64,000 nt of DNA from a bacterium. GTDB taxonomy: Bacteria; Myxococcota_A; Bradymonadia; UBA7976; UBA1532. Position numbers and translations under genes: made by a program. The stretch covers positions 248,001 to 312,000 of the forward strand of contig JAUHXC010000005.1 of NCBI GenBank assembly GCA_030427205.1, given 5' to 3'. The notes under the pieces are model-generated. The model had not been told where the DNA came from. It was given only the letters and a program-made list of their open reading frames with translations, and made no database searches. This document shows positions 53,801-62,300 of the stretch, piece after piece (within the stretch, counting starts at the first letter, position 1; each line of letters begins with the position of its first letter).

Positions 53801-54069
53801 AACCACTCGGCCGGCGTGGGTATCTGCAGCGCCGCCAGACGCTCACGCAGGCGCACCAGCGCGGGCGGCGGGGTATCGAGCCCTTCGTGCGCAGGGAAGA
53901 GCGCGGCCGGGCTGGCCAGCGCGACCGTATCGGGCAGTTCAGCGGCCCATCGCGCCAGCGCCTGGCCCAGCGCGGTATCGAGCTCATCGGCCTTCGCCGC
54001 GTCGAGCCCCGCGTTCGCGGCGCGGGTCAAGGCGAAGCCGAAGCACCAGCTCATGAGATCGAAGGCCAT
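50848..54069 (-). CDS. Second NACHT-domain STAND NTPase (bacterial NLR-like)
   Basis: 1,073 residues; the AGGAGGT site supports the ATG. The helical N-terminal region is long (1-395), with coiled-coil stretches (about 140-215) and a hydrophobic segment near 272-297. The NACHT core has Walker A GAPGSGKST (408-416), Walker B FLLDGFDEVP (481-490) and LTSRP (515-519). FAHKSLLEFLVAEA matches the equivalent motif in the NACHT protein at 2770. The C-terminal third is probably the sensor and is much less G+C-rich (32 of 60 bases at 51121-51180 against 48 of 60 at 52801-52860). The extreme C-terminus holds a duplicated 22-residue unit ending TEEGERL (66 bases apart in DNA). Likely an anti-phage or stress-signalling ATPase; effector unknown. 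Confidence 0.85.
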   Translation of the reverse strand: MAFDLMSWCFGFALTRAANAGLDAAKADELDTALGQALARWAAELPDTVALASPAALFPAHEGLDTPPPALVRLRERLAALQIPTPAEWLAMLKAQRAVVAGRLGRDAHAFFRFDAAVVEPHLSALAARLHRACAQDDTFFKHRVLQGLEAQTEQLDAVRDRLDAVQNDFAELVGDIVEGRIDDALSRRDRRRLQRQVDDAVDRALESQRVRFEKAGVALSGQWLIFDRARAAFERFVDDPKQVFRANMDGPALFDMLDAHARLPPSVRAAGLGDLFLQVGPYLAALLVASAEAVSSATRKLDDAIGRLEQVAGQLEELSSKLIREDAQVTDDPVLARVRQGLLNKLWLELDIAGLHADRELRGQFDDFFVCPALVEPLPHGQSRTFDTAAEVIDLCLSDGQRVAAEGAPGSGKSTWTRWLQRRAMDISEDRLAVRVPLHTLKEPLPSVQAVVRAVGGPHLAEELSAELIRGWLDRGSVAFLLDGFDEVPLERRGAVAAWLLGLAVAAARAPVVLTSRPLTTTQLERLPEAWVRCQIAPFDAPRIEDYVSRWFRHSPVVAEDARAVDVAAMVEGWRSDPTLQTLTENPLLLTTLLVVHGLDGELPNGRARLYQRYVDGMLGQWDRRRKVAVEDVGLNDTQRRRLLRLLAVHLFMADVEEIERAAAVEFLEAHVPEAARCGAILDAIEERSGLVLGPGVYHFAHKSLLEFLVAEAVVEGDIELPDGDLLDRSRLLRSRHDDRWRSVLFFWCGMAPVGQFVGLLDDCLQRETGEDARLALSLAYDQMARLNRSQLGRVLASSVERACWGSQDLGEVGWSRGMRWLGETYELDLFNLHSLLSLDGSRDLGKALVQMLPRVGQIGEDLVHRIKPGSELAYDLAWGLLSLDGDYAICRHVLARPVLERREALQAALVGRMVATRPPAEVFECLSGEHPILSALAALSCIRAIVGLTRPSDLWGFRTENDWLESSLSWVGATIPNELIQRTKEAAVEWDWGLGSRLEFLHAERSVVADRFDTEEGERLDLLKGARSAVAGRVVTEEGERLEQAKTLLDWLDRLLIQRDGDPPERTPETP

Positions 54070-54171
54070 GCCGCGATACCTCCTGCCGCGCGCCCCGGGC
54101 GCCGCAGGATGCCACAGCGCATCGCCCCGAGAAACGGCGTCAGCGCGCCGCGGCGCCGACGGGGCGCTGCA

Positions 54172-54948
54172 TCACTGCTCCAGCAGATCGAGATACAGCC
54201 GCCGGCGGGCGGCGCTCATGGAGAGGATGTCGCGCTCGGACCAGCCATAGGCGGCGGCGAGCGCGTGCACCTCGCGGATCCACTGCTTCACCTGGGCCGT
54301 GATCTCGTCCCAGAAGTACCCGACGATGTCGAAGTGGCTCACCCAGGCGTGCGCGCAGGCCGCGCAGGTCAGCTGGAAGCGGATGTGGGCCTGCGGGTCG
54401 CGCTCGGCGATGGCGTCGGTGATGGCGTCGGCCAGCTCGGCGGGCAGCGACTCGACGAGGTCTCCATCGGGCCCGGCCACGGAGACCACGCAGCGCTGCA
54501 ACAGCTTCGCTCGCGCCTCGGCCGGCGCCTCGAAGGCCTCGACGGTGGCGAGGTCCCGGCTGTCGGGCAGGCGCACCTCGAGGGTGTAGTCGTCGACCTC
54601 GATCGTATGCGGGCCCGGATCGATCCCGGCCGGATCGGCGACGCTCAGCTCTGCGCCGGTCATATGGAACTCGAGCTCCTCGGCGCACGCCGGGCATGCG
54701 ACGCGGACGTCGAAGGTCTCGCCGAAGAGCGCGCAGCGCAGCCGCAGCAGGTGGGCGTCCCGCTGCCCGATGGTCAGCGCGGCGCGCGCGTCGGGCCCAT
54801 CGGATACGGCCAGGGCCAGCAGCGCCAGACCCCGGTCCGCCGGGCCGCGGTCGCGGCCCCAATCCCAGACGCGCATGAGTTCGAAGGCGGTGGGCGGCCC
54901 GGACGCCGCCGGCTGCGGATCGGGCTCGGCGGGTCGTCGCTGGGACAT
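54172..54948 (-). CDS. T4-type baseplate hub assembly chaperone-like protein (phage tail/contractile injection type)
   Basis: 258 residues from the ATG at 54948, which has GGAG six bases before it. The reading frame is open another 94 codons into the repeat array, but that part is repeat sequence. The pattern LALLALAVSDGPDARAALTIGQRDAHLLRLRCALFGETFDVRVACPACAEELEF matches my memory of PF12322-like proteins encoded in extracellular contractile injection loci. Two CxxC pairs (CPAC, CAAC) suggest a bound metal. No tube, sheath or baseplate gene is in the window, so it is an orphan here. The assignment is from memory of the family and not certain. Confidence 0.5.
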   Translation of the reverse strand: MSQRRPAEPDPQPAASGPPTAFELMRVWDWGRDRGPADRGLALLALAVSDGPDARAALTIGQRDAHLLRLRCALFGETFDVRVACPACAEELEFHMTGAELSVADPAGIDPGPHTIEVDDYTLEVRLPDSRDLATVEAFEAPAEARAKLLQRCVVSVAGPDGDLVESLPAELADAITDAIAERDPQAHIRFQLTCAACAHAWVSHFDIVGYFWDEITAQVKQWIREVHALAAAYGWSERDILSMSAARRRLYLDLLEQ

Positions 54949-55119
54949 GTCGCACTCCTCACGGACGCCGCGACAGGTTCGGGCGCGCGCGTCCTCCACC
55001 GTGCGTCGGGCCGGCAGCGAGCGCAAGCGATGGCAGGCATATCCGGCGATGCGCGCGGGACGGCCGCCGCCGAGGCCCCCTGCCGCGGAAGATCGCGGCG
55101 GCGAGCGATCTCGGCCCCG

Positions 55120-55330
55120 CCGCGAAAAACCGCACCGTCGAGCCATGCCAGCGGCGCCCGGCCGCGAAAAACCACGGCGCCGAGCCATCGCGGGCGCGGT
55201 CTGCCGTGAAAAACCGCGGCGCCGAGCCATCGCGGCCCCGCCGCAAAAAACCGCGGCGACCGGCCATCGCGGCGTGGGTGTGCCGGACGATGTCGCGCCG
55301 CCCAGCCATCGCGACGCAGGTGTGCCTCGC
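55120..55330. repeat. Degenerate tandem array of about 40-base units with A5-6 tracts
   Basis: CCGCGAAAAACC-type segments begin at 55120, 55162, 55204 and 55241 (spacings 42, 42, 37). GCCATCGC follows at 55184, 55226, 55263 and 55305. The best copies (near 55204) can pair CCGTG with CGCGG around the A tract. On the minus strand the units read as G+C blocks followed by T5-T6. The open frames across it translate to a short Ala-Arg-Arg-Gly-Phe-Ser repeat and are not convincing. The 170 bases before it (54949-55119) hold nothing I can name. Confidence 0.7.
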
Positions 55331-55333
55331 GCG

Positions 55334-56004
55334 GGCTCGACGAACCGCCCCCCGATGAGGACACCTCCTTATGCGGGGGCGGTTCATCCAGCCTCTCGCC
55401 GGCACACCTCCCCCGAATCGGCTCGACGAACCGCCCCTTGATGAGGACACCTCCTTATGCGGGGGCGGTTCATCCAGCCTCTCGCCGGCACACCTCCCCC
55501 GAAACGGCTCGACGAACCGCCCCTTGATGAGGACACCTCCTTATGCGGGGGCGGTTCATCCAGCCTCTCGCCGGCACACCTCCCCCGAATCGGCTCGACG
55601 AACCGCACCCCGGTGAGGACACCTCCTTATGCGGGGGTGGTTCATCCAGCCTCGCGCCGGCACACCTCCCCCGAATCGGCTCGACGAACCGCACCCCGAT
55701 GAGGACACCTCCTTATCCGGGGGCGGTTCGTCCAGCCTCTCGCCGGCACACCTCCCCCGAATCGGCTCGACGAACCGCGTCCGACGGGGACACCTCGCTG
55801 CCGGGGGGCGGTTCGTTCGGCCTCTCGCCGGCACACCTCCCCCGAATCGGCTCGATGGACCGCCTCCGACGGGGACACCTCGCTGCCGGGGGGCGGTTCG
55901 TTCGGCCTCTCGCCGGCACACCTCCCCCGAATCGGCTCGATGGACCGCCTCCGACGGGGACACCTGCCTGCCGGGGGCGGTTCGTTCGGCCTGTCGCGGC
56001 ACCC
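55334..56004 (+). repeat. Tandem array of eight 85-86-base hairpin units
   Basis: Units begin with GGCTCGA at 55334, 55420, 55506, 55592, 55678, 55764, 55849 and 55934; the first five are 86 bases and the next two 85, and the last decays. Each has a left arm (GAACCGCCCCC in unit 1, 55342-55352) and a right arm (GGGGGCGGTTC, 55375-55385) around a 22-base loop. Units 1, 2, 3, 7 and 8 can form all 11 pairs counting G-U; units 4, 5 and 6 have one mismatch each. Eighty-five and 86 are not multiples of three, so the frame shifts at every unit and the array cannot encode a repeat protein. The whole unit is conserved, unlike CRISPR spacers. Confidence 0.92.
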
Positions 56005-56047
56005 CCACGCCGCGACGCCTCGACAGGGCGCTGGCGCCGACGCCGCC

Positions 56048-57007
56048 TCACTGCGGTGGCGTCACGATCGCCGAGGCAGCGCCCGTGAGCCCCTGCCCGG
56101 CCGGCGCGCGGCCCGCCGAGCGCGGCTCGATGCGCACCCGCTCGGCCGTCGCCGCGACCCGCTCGAGCGCCGGTGAGAGGCGGTCGACGACGTCCTCGGC
56201 CGAAGTCAGGTCGGCGCGGGTGGCGGCGGCGTAGATCACGACCCGCCCGCGCCGGTAGAGCACCCCGTGCACCGCCGGGCGGCCGTCGGGGCCCATGGCG
56301 CCGACGACGTTGAACACCGCGCCGTCGTGGGTCTCGCGGCCGGCGCGGTCGAAGCCGAGGTCGACGCCGCCGATGACGCCGGGCGGGGCGCCGGGCGGGG
56401 CGGGCCAGCGCACGTCGAGCCAGAGCGCCTGCTCCATCCAGCCGTAGGCCGCCTCGGCGCTCGGGGCGTCGGCGTGGATGCGCACGACCGAGTTGACGAT
56501 GTGCGGGCCGTGCAGGCCGGCGACGATCGAGCGGCTGCCGTCGGCGTGGGTGACGGCCTGGTGATAGGCCTCGCCGCGGCCGGACACCTGCCAGTCGTCG
56601 GCGTCGACGACGAGCGCGCGCTCTTCGGCCGCCGCCGGCTCGATGTCGCCCTCGGTGAAGGCGTCGGCGGCCTCGGGCGGCAGCCCCTCAGTGCGGACGC
56701 GGGTATCGAAGACGACGCGCCCGTCGTCGACGCCGACGCCGGGCAGCTCGACGGCCACGCGCCAGCCGGCGGAGATGCCCTCGGGGTCCCAGGACGGGGC
56801 GCCGACGAAGAGGCCCTGGCCGGCGAAGCCGAGGGCGGCGCCGAGCGCGATCGGGATGAAGCGTCTTCGCCCGAGCCGGCGCACGTCTTTCGCGGCGAGC
56901 GCGATCAACGCGCCGATGGGCAGCAGCGGTACGCCGGCGTGCAGCCAGAGCGTCGAGCAGAGGGCGACGAGGGGGTGGAGGACGGCGGGGGGCAGCTTGT
57001 CGAGCAT
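56048..57007 (-). CDS. Membrane protein of unknown function with two N-terminal helices
   Basis: 319 residues from the ATG at 57007, which follows CGGAG; ten further upstream codons lack support. Residues 1-70 hold two hydrophobic segments (HPLVALCSTLWLHAGVPLLPIGALIALAA and IPIALGAALGFAGQGLFVG). The remaining 250 residues form a soluble alpha/beta domain, presumably outside the membrane, with FDTRVRTEGLPPEAADAF and VNSVVRIHADAPSAEAAYGWM. No family recognised. It begins just after the hairpin array, whose last unit decays about 40 bases from its stop. Confidence 0.7.
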   Translation of the reverse strand: MLDKLPPAVLHPLVALCSTLWLHAGVPLLPIGALIALAAKDVRRLGRRRFIPIALGAALGFAGQGLFVGAPSWDPEGISAGWRVAVELPGVGVDDGRVVFDTRVRTEGLPPEAADAFTEGDIEPAAAEERALVVDADDWQVSGRGEAYHQAVTHADGSRSIVAGLHGPHIVNSVVRIHADAPSAEAAYGWMEQALWLDVRWPAPPGAPPGVIGGVDLGFDRAGRETHDGAVFNVVGAMGPDGRPAVHGVLYRRGRVVIYAAATRADLTSAEDVVDRLSPALERVAATAERVRIEPRSAGRAPAGQGLTGAASAIVTPPQ

Positions 57008-57080
57008 GGTGGTCTCCGGGGATGTCACCCGGGTCATGCACGCGGCGGCCCCCGCCCTTTTCGGGCGTGCTCGCCTGCGA

Positions 57081-59123
57081 TCAGGGCTGCTGGAAGCAGT
57101 ACAGCCGGCCCGGCTGGCGGTCGCAGTTGAAGTTGGAGGGGTTGCCGTTGCGGGCCCAGTTGGCGTCGGTGGTCTCGGTATTGCCCTTGCTGCCCTGGCC
57201 GGTGCCGCGCCAGTTCTCGCAGTTGCCGCCCACCGGTCCGGTGCCGTCGGCTGCCGCGGCGGTCCAGGCCCAGCCGTCGAGGGTATTGTGCACCACCTCG
57301 GCGCCGTTCTCGTCGATGGCGATGGGCGCGGCGATCTCGCCGTCGACCAGGTCGTCCCAGTTCGCGGCGATCTCGACCCCGTCGACCCGCACGTAGGGGC
57401 CGTTGTTGCGCCGGAAGCGCCCGGCGGGGTCGCCCTCGTCGTTGGCCAGCCACGCCATGTACTCGCCGGCCAGCCCGGCGGTCGCCGCGCGGGCGTTGCA
57501 GATGGCGTCGGCCCCGGCCAGCCCGCCCAGGTTGCCGGGCATGGTGTCGCTGGTCACGAAGACGGTCACCGGCGGGTCGGGCTGGCACGCCTCGAACTCG
57601 GCGCAGTCGTCGTCTTCGCAGTCGGCGGCGCCGTCGAGGTCGTTGTCTTCGCCGTCGTCGCAGACCTCGTCGGGCGGCACGATGCAGCCGAAGTCGACGC
57701 AGACTTCGCCCTCGGCGCAGCCGGCGTCGCTGCGGCACTCGCCTTCGAGCAGGCAGCGCAGGCGCACGTCTTCGTCGTGGCTGCAGTTGTGGTTGCCCAG
57801 GCCGTTGCTGGGGCAGTCGAGCAGCCGCTCTTCGTCGCCGGCGCACTGCACGTCGTCGAGCGCGATCGGGCCGGCGCCGTCAGGGGCCTCGATCTCGAGC
57901 GCCGCGACGCCGAGCGGGAAGCCCAGCTCGCGGCAGGCGACGTCGCCGTTGGCCAGGCCCTGCTCTTCGCTCCAGCCGTCGTCGCAGATGGTGGCCCAGG
58001 TGCCCTTGTAGAAGAGCTCGAGCCGGCCGCTGTTGTCGTCGTCGCCATCGGCCAGCCGCAGCATGCCGCGGCGGTCGTCGCACTGGCGGGTGCCGGCGCA
58101 GTCGCCGTCGTCGCAGTCGACGTCGCCGTCGCCGTCGTCGTCGGCCGCGTTGCTGCAGATCTCGGTGGCCGGCTGCACGCACATGCCCAGGAAGCCGGCG
58201 CCGATGGCGTCGGTCACCGCCTGCGGGTCGGCGTAGCTCAGCGCGATGGCCAGGGTGAAGGGCAGCTCGATGCCGGGCGCGACGATGGACACCTCTTCGA
58301 CCTCGGGCGCGCTGACGTAGGCGATGTCGGCGATGTCGGTGATGTCGGCGGTGACCAGGGCGGTGAAGACCGGCACGTCGTCGGGCTCGGCCACGTCGTC
58401 GGTGGTGCGCAGGACGGGCAGGCCCTGGCCGAAGAGCGTCTCGGGCGCCGTCGACTCGTCGCTGCCCAGGTCGCCGTCCATGAAGGCGTCGAGCGGGCCG
58501 GCGGCGTCCGCGTCGACCGGGCTGACGGTGACGGTCCACAGGTTGCCGTCGAGCACGCTGTCGACGGTGAAGTCGACGCCGCCGACGCTGCCCTCGCGGC
58601 TGCCGAGCGACATGTCGAGGGCGATCGACTCACCGCCGGCCCGCAGGGTGAGCTGGCCATAGGTATCGAACGCGTCGTTGCCGCCGTCGTCCCAGCCCTC
58701 TTCGCCGATGTCCTGCTCGGCGACGAAGTCCTGCGGGTCGGCGGGCAGGGTGATGCTCGGCGGGATGCTCACCGCGCAGCCGCACTGCAGGCCCTCGTCG
58801 ATCTCGCCGTCGCAGTCGTTATCGGCCATATCGCAGATCTCGGCGGGCGGCACGCACTCGCCGAAGGCGCCGTCGACGCACGTCTCGGTGCCCACGCAGC
58901 CGCCCTCGATGTCGCAGGGCTGCTCGGCGCCGTCTTCGCAGCCCGGCGCGGCGTCGGGGCCGGCGTCGGGATCGGGCCCGGTATCGGGCGTCGGCGCCAT
59001 ATCGCTGCCGGGCCCGGTATCCGCGCTGGGCTCGGGGTCGGGATCGGTGTTGTCGTCGACGCAGCCGGCGCTGGCGATCAGCGCCAGGATGCACAGGCGA
59101 TGGATGGTTCGGCGTACGGGCAT
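57081..59123 (-). CDS. Lipoprotein with SRCR domain and MopE-like metal-binding motifs
   Basis: 680 residues from the ATG at 59123 (GGGGGGAG site). The lipobox is SAGC (Cys21), followed by an Asp/Pro/Thr linker. CDMADNDCDGEIDEGL and CSNAADDDGDGDVDCDD are MopE-type Asp-rich putative metal-binding motifs. Between about 362 and 465 lies a scavenger receptor cysteine-rich domain: GRLELFYKGTWATICDDGW, ACRELGFPLG, and LDDVQCAGDEERLLDCP with CSHDEDVRLRC. The C-terminus (TSDTMPGNLGGLAGADAICNARA) is a DUF1554-type lectin-like domain. It is probably a surface recognition protein. SRCR domains are rare in bacteria. Confidence 0.85.
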   Translation of the reverse strand: MPVRRTIHRLCILALIASAGCVDDNTDPDPEPSADTGPGSDMAPTPDTGPDPDAGPDAAPGCEDGAEQPCDIEGGCVGTETCVDGAFGECVPPAEICDMADNDCDGEIDEGLQCGCAVSIPPSITLPADPQDFVAEQDIGEEGWDDGGNDAFDTYGQLTLRAGGESIALDMSLGSREGSVGGVDFTVDSVLDGNLWTVTVSPVDADAAGPLDAFMDGDLGSDESTAPETLFGQGLPVLRTTDDVAEPDDVPVFTALVTADITDIADIAYVSAPEVEEVSIVAPGIELPFTLAIALSYADPQAVTDAIGAGFLGMCVQPATEICSNAADDDGDGDVDCDDGDCAGTRQCDDRRGMLRLADGDDDNSGRLELFYKGTWATICDDGWSEEQGLANGDVACRELGFPLGVAALEIEAPDGAGPIALDDVQCAGDEERLLDCPSNGLGNHNCSHDEDVRLRCLLEGECRSDAGCAEGEVCVDFGCIVPPDEVCDDGEDNDLDGAADCEDDDCAEFEACQPDPPVTVFVTSDTMPGNLGGLAGADAICNARAATAGLAGEYMAWLANDEGDPAGRFRRNNGPYVRVDGVEIAANWDDLVDGEIAAPIAIDENGAEVVHNTLDGWAWTAAAADGTGPVGGNCENWRGTGQGSKGNTETTDANWARNGNPSNFNCDRQPGRLYCFQQP

Positions 59124-59349
59124 GAGGCTCCCCCCTCGATGGCCGCCCGGTCGGGCGGCGGTTCTCCGCCGGCTGCGCTGGCCGCTCACCGCGCAGTCGG
59201 CGGGCGGTCGTGTAGCAGCGACCGTGCCAGCCGTCGCGGTCGAGCCGGGGGCGCGTCCGTGGGCCGCAAACGCTCGGAATCAGATACGAATCGACAGAGA
59301 ACGGGCGAGCGGACCGCTGCCCGTGCGGCCCGCTGAACGGATCAACCGT

Positions 59350-62300
59350 TCAACCGGGCGGGGCGTCGTCGTCGGCGGCACCGTCGTCGATCGGCGGCAT
59401 CGCGATATCGGGGCAGCCGAAGACGTGCATCGCCAGCCAGTCGCCGGGGTGCGGGCGCGATATCCGCAGCCGGGCGTTCGCTCGAAAGACCGCCACGGCG
59501 AGGGGCTGGCCTGCGGCCCATTCGTCCAGGAAGAGCGGCAGCCAGTCCATCGCCGCGCGGGCGTCGAGCACCCAGGGACACGCCACCACCGCCCGGGTCC
59601 GGCCGACGAGCAGCCGCCGGGGCAGACCGGTCGGGCGGCCGCTGGCGGGGGTCTGACGGCCGCCGTGGCAGATCAGCGCGATGATGACGTCGGCGTCGCC
59701 GACCCGATGGGCGAAGGCGTCGGTGGACGATGCCCGGCCCTGCTCGTCGGCGATGCGGACGAGTTGCTCGCCCGGATCGAGGCCGCCGTGGGCCACCACG
59801 ATCACCACGCCCATCCCATCGATGCGCATCGGCGGCTGATGGCCCACGCCCGTGCGGAAGCCGTGCGGCGCGGTGGCCGGTCGGATGCGCTGCGCGATCC
59901 AGCCCAGCGCGTCGGGCGGGCCTGGGGGGGTGGTGTCTTCGGGGACACTGTCTTCGGGGGCGCCGCGCCCGGGCAGGACCCAGGCCAGTCGGCCCGCGCG
60001 CGCGGGGCGCTCGGCGGCGGCCGCCCACCAGCACAGCGACGGCAGCATCGCGACCGGCGCGCGGGCGCCGAGCAGGTCGCCCGCGCTGGGCAGCGTGTTG
60101 CCGGGCAGCGCGGCGAGGTCAGCCGCGGGCAGCACGAGCACCGGCGCGCCGTCGGGCTGGCCGACATCGAATGGGGCCAGCGCGGCGTGGATCTCGGCGG
60201 TCGCGGCGGCCGCGTCCGGGCTGCGGACCACGTCGAGCGCGGCGTAGGTCCGGTCGAGCGCAGCGCGATAGCCCTGCGGGGGGCCGGGCGCGCGCTGCAC
60301 GGCGCGGTCGACGATGCGCACCGCCATGGCGTCGGCGAGCGCGAGCGCCGCCAGGGTCGAGCCGGTCGGCAGCGCGCCCATGAGCGCCTGCACGCCGGCC
60401 TCGGGCGCGCAGAGCAGTTCGAAGACCGGGTGGGCGTCGTGCTTCAGCGTGCCCTGCAGGCGCAGCGGCGGTACGTGGGCGTCGGGGTCGGCCATCCAGC
60501 GGGCCTGCAGCCGGGCCCGCTCGCCGAGGGCCTCGTCTTCGTCGGCGGAGCGGGCGATCGCGGTGTCGGCGAGCACCTCCAGGGCGACCAGGGTCTCGAC
60601 GACCCCCGCGTCGGGCCGGGCGAGCAGGCGCTCGGCGACGATCCGGGCGTTGCGCAGGTGCAGGACCAGGTCGGCGCCATAGCGCGTCCCGGCGATCGGG
60701 GCGACGAGCAGCCGCAGGTCGTCGAGCGTCGCCGTCTCGCCGCATCGCGCCTTCAGCATGCGCCGGTCGGCCGGCGGCATCTCGGCGAAGACCCGTTCGA
60801 ACTCGGCGCGGATCGTGGGCGGCACCTCGACGCCGAGGCGCCGCGCCTGATCCATGGTCGACCAGAGGTTGACCAGGATCACCTTGATGTTGCTGCCCCG
60901 GTCGTAGGCGACGGTCAGCCGCGCGGCGAAGTAGTCGAGCACCTCGGCCGCGGCGATGTGCCCCTCGCCGGGCGCCATGCGGGCCAAAGCCATCAGCCGA
61001 CAGGTCCAGTAGGCGTCGGACAACGAGTTGTAGCCACCCGACGGCCGGTGGCGCTCCTCGATGCGCCGGGCCTCGGCGTAGGCCTGCTCGGCGACCGGCA
61101 TCAGGCCCAGATCCCGCGCCAGCCTCAACCGCAGCTCCAGCTCGCCCTGGTACCACGACGCGCCGAGCTTGCCGACCTTGACCCGCTGCGCGCAGAGGTA
61201 GCCGATCAGCGCCTCGGTGCGGTGACCGGCGCGGGCGAGCAGGTCGGCGTAGACGAACCACGCGCGGCGCCGCTGACGGGCGTCGCGGTGTTCGCGACAG
61301 AGCACGGTCTCGGCGAGCTGCAGGGCGTGCTGGTCGTAGCCGTTGATCACCGCCGCCTGGCCGGCGAGCCAGAGCACCGTCGGCGCGCCGATGCCGTCCA
61401 AGGTGCCGCCGGCGGTCTCGATCAGCTCGAGCGCCGCGTGCACGCCGGCGAAGAAGCCGGTGGTCGAGTCGCGGAAGATGGCGGCGCCCACGTCGACCGA
61501 CTGCGTGAGCGCGCGCAGCAGGCCGCGCAGCATCGACGCGGGCTTCGCCGGTCGGGCCTCGGGCGGGATGATGCCCGCGCGGTCGAGGCGCCTGACCGGA
61601 TCGAGGTTCTCCGTGAGGCGGCGCTCGATGTAGCCCCAGACCTCGTCCTCGGACGCAGCCACGTGGCGCGAGGCCCGCGTCGCCTTGATGCGCGGCGCCC
61701 GGCTCGGGCTCAGGAAGGGCACCAGCAGCAGCCCCTCGACCTCGGCCCCGAGGCCGCCCGGCCGGAAGCGCTGGTGGATCGTCGTGCGGATCGCCGAATC
61801 ACGGGGATCTCGGGCGGCTTCGGTCAGGGCGACGTCGAGCAGGGCGCCGAGCAGCTCGATGGTCTCCGGCTGCATCCAGCCGGGCTCGGCGGTGATCGCG
61901 TCGATGAGCTCGAGGGCGGCCCGCCAGCGCGGCACCTTCAGCCGGCTGGCGACCAACGCGCGGGCGAGCGCGACGGGCTCTTGGCGCGGCTCGAGGACTT
62001 GGATCGCCGAGCGCCAGGCTTCGGCGGCGAAAGCGCCGCCCAGCCGCCGCGCCTGGTCGATGAAGGTGTGCACCGCGTAGTCGGGGCCCGTCGCGAGCCG
62101 GGCCAGGCCGCCGAAGTAGTCCAGCGTGGGCGAGCGGGACGGCGCCTGCCGAACGAGCGCCAGCAGATCGGGCCAGTCTGCGGCCTCGGCCAGCTGGGCG
62201 GCGCGCAGCTCGAGCCCGAGCGCGCTCGTCGGATACAGCGCGATGACGCGGTCGCCGAGGGCCAGCACGACGCGGCCCATGCTCAGGCGCGCGGCGATGT

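Noticed and set aside
55334..56004. CRISPR array
   Set aside because: The whole 85-86-base unit is conserved; there are no unique spacers and no cas genes in the window.
55334..56004. Integron attC sites
   Set aside because: No gene cassettes between units, no integrase in the window, and no paired attC core sites visible.
55371..56234. Short repeat proteins in several frames across the hairpin array
   Set aside because: Units of 86 and 85 bases shift the frame each time, so near-identical ORFs appear in successive frames; none has a start signal.
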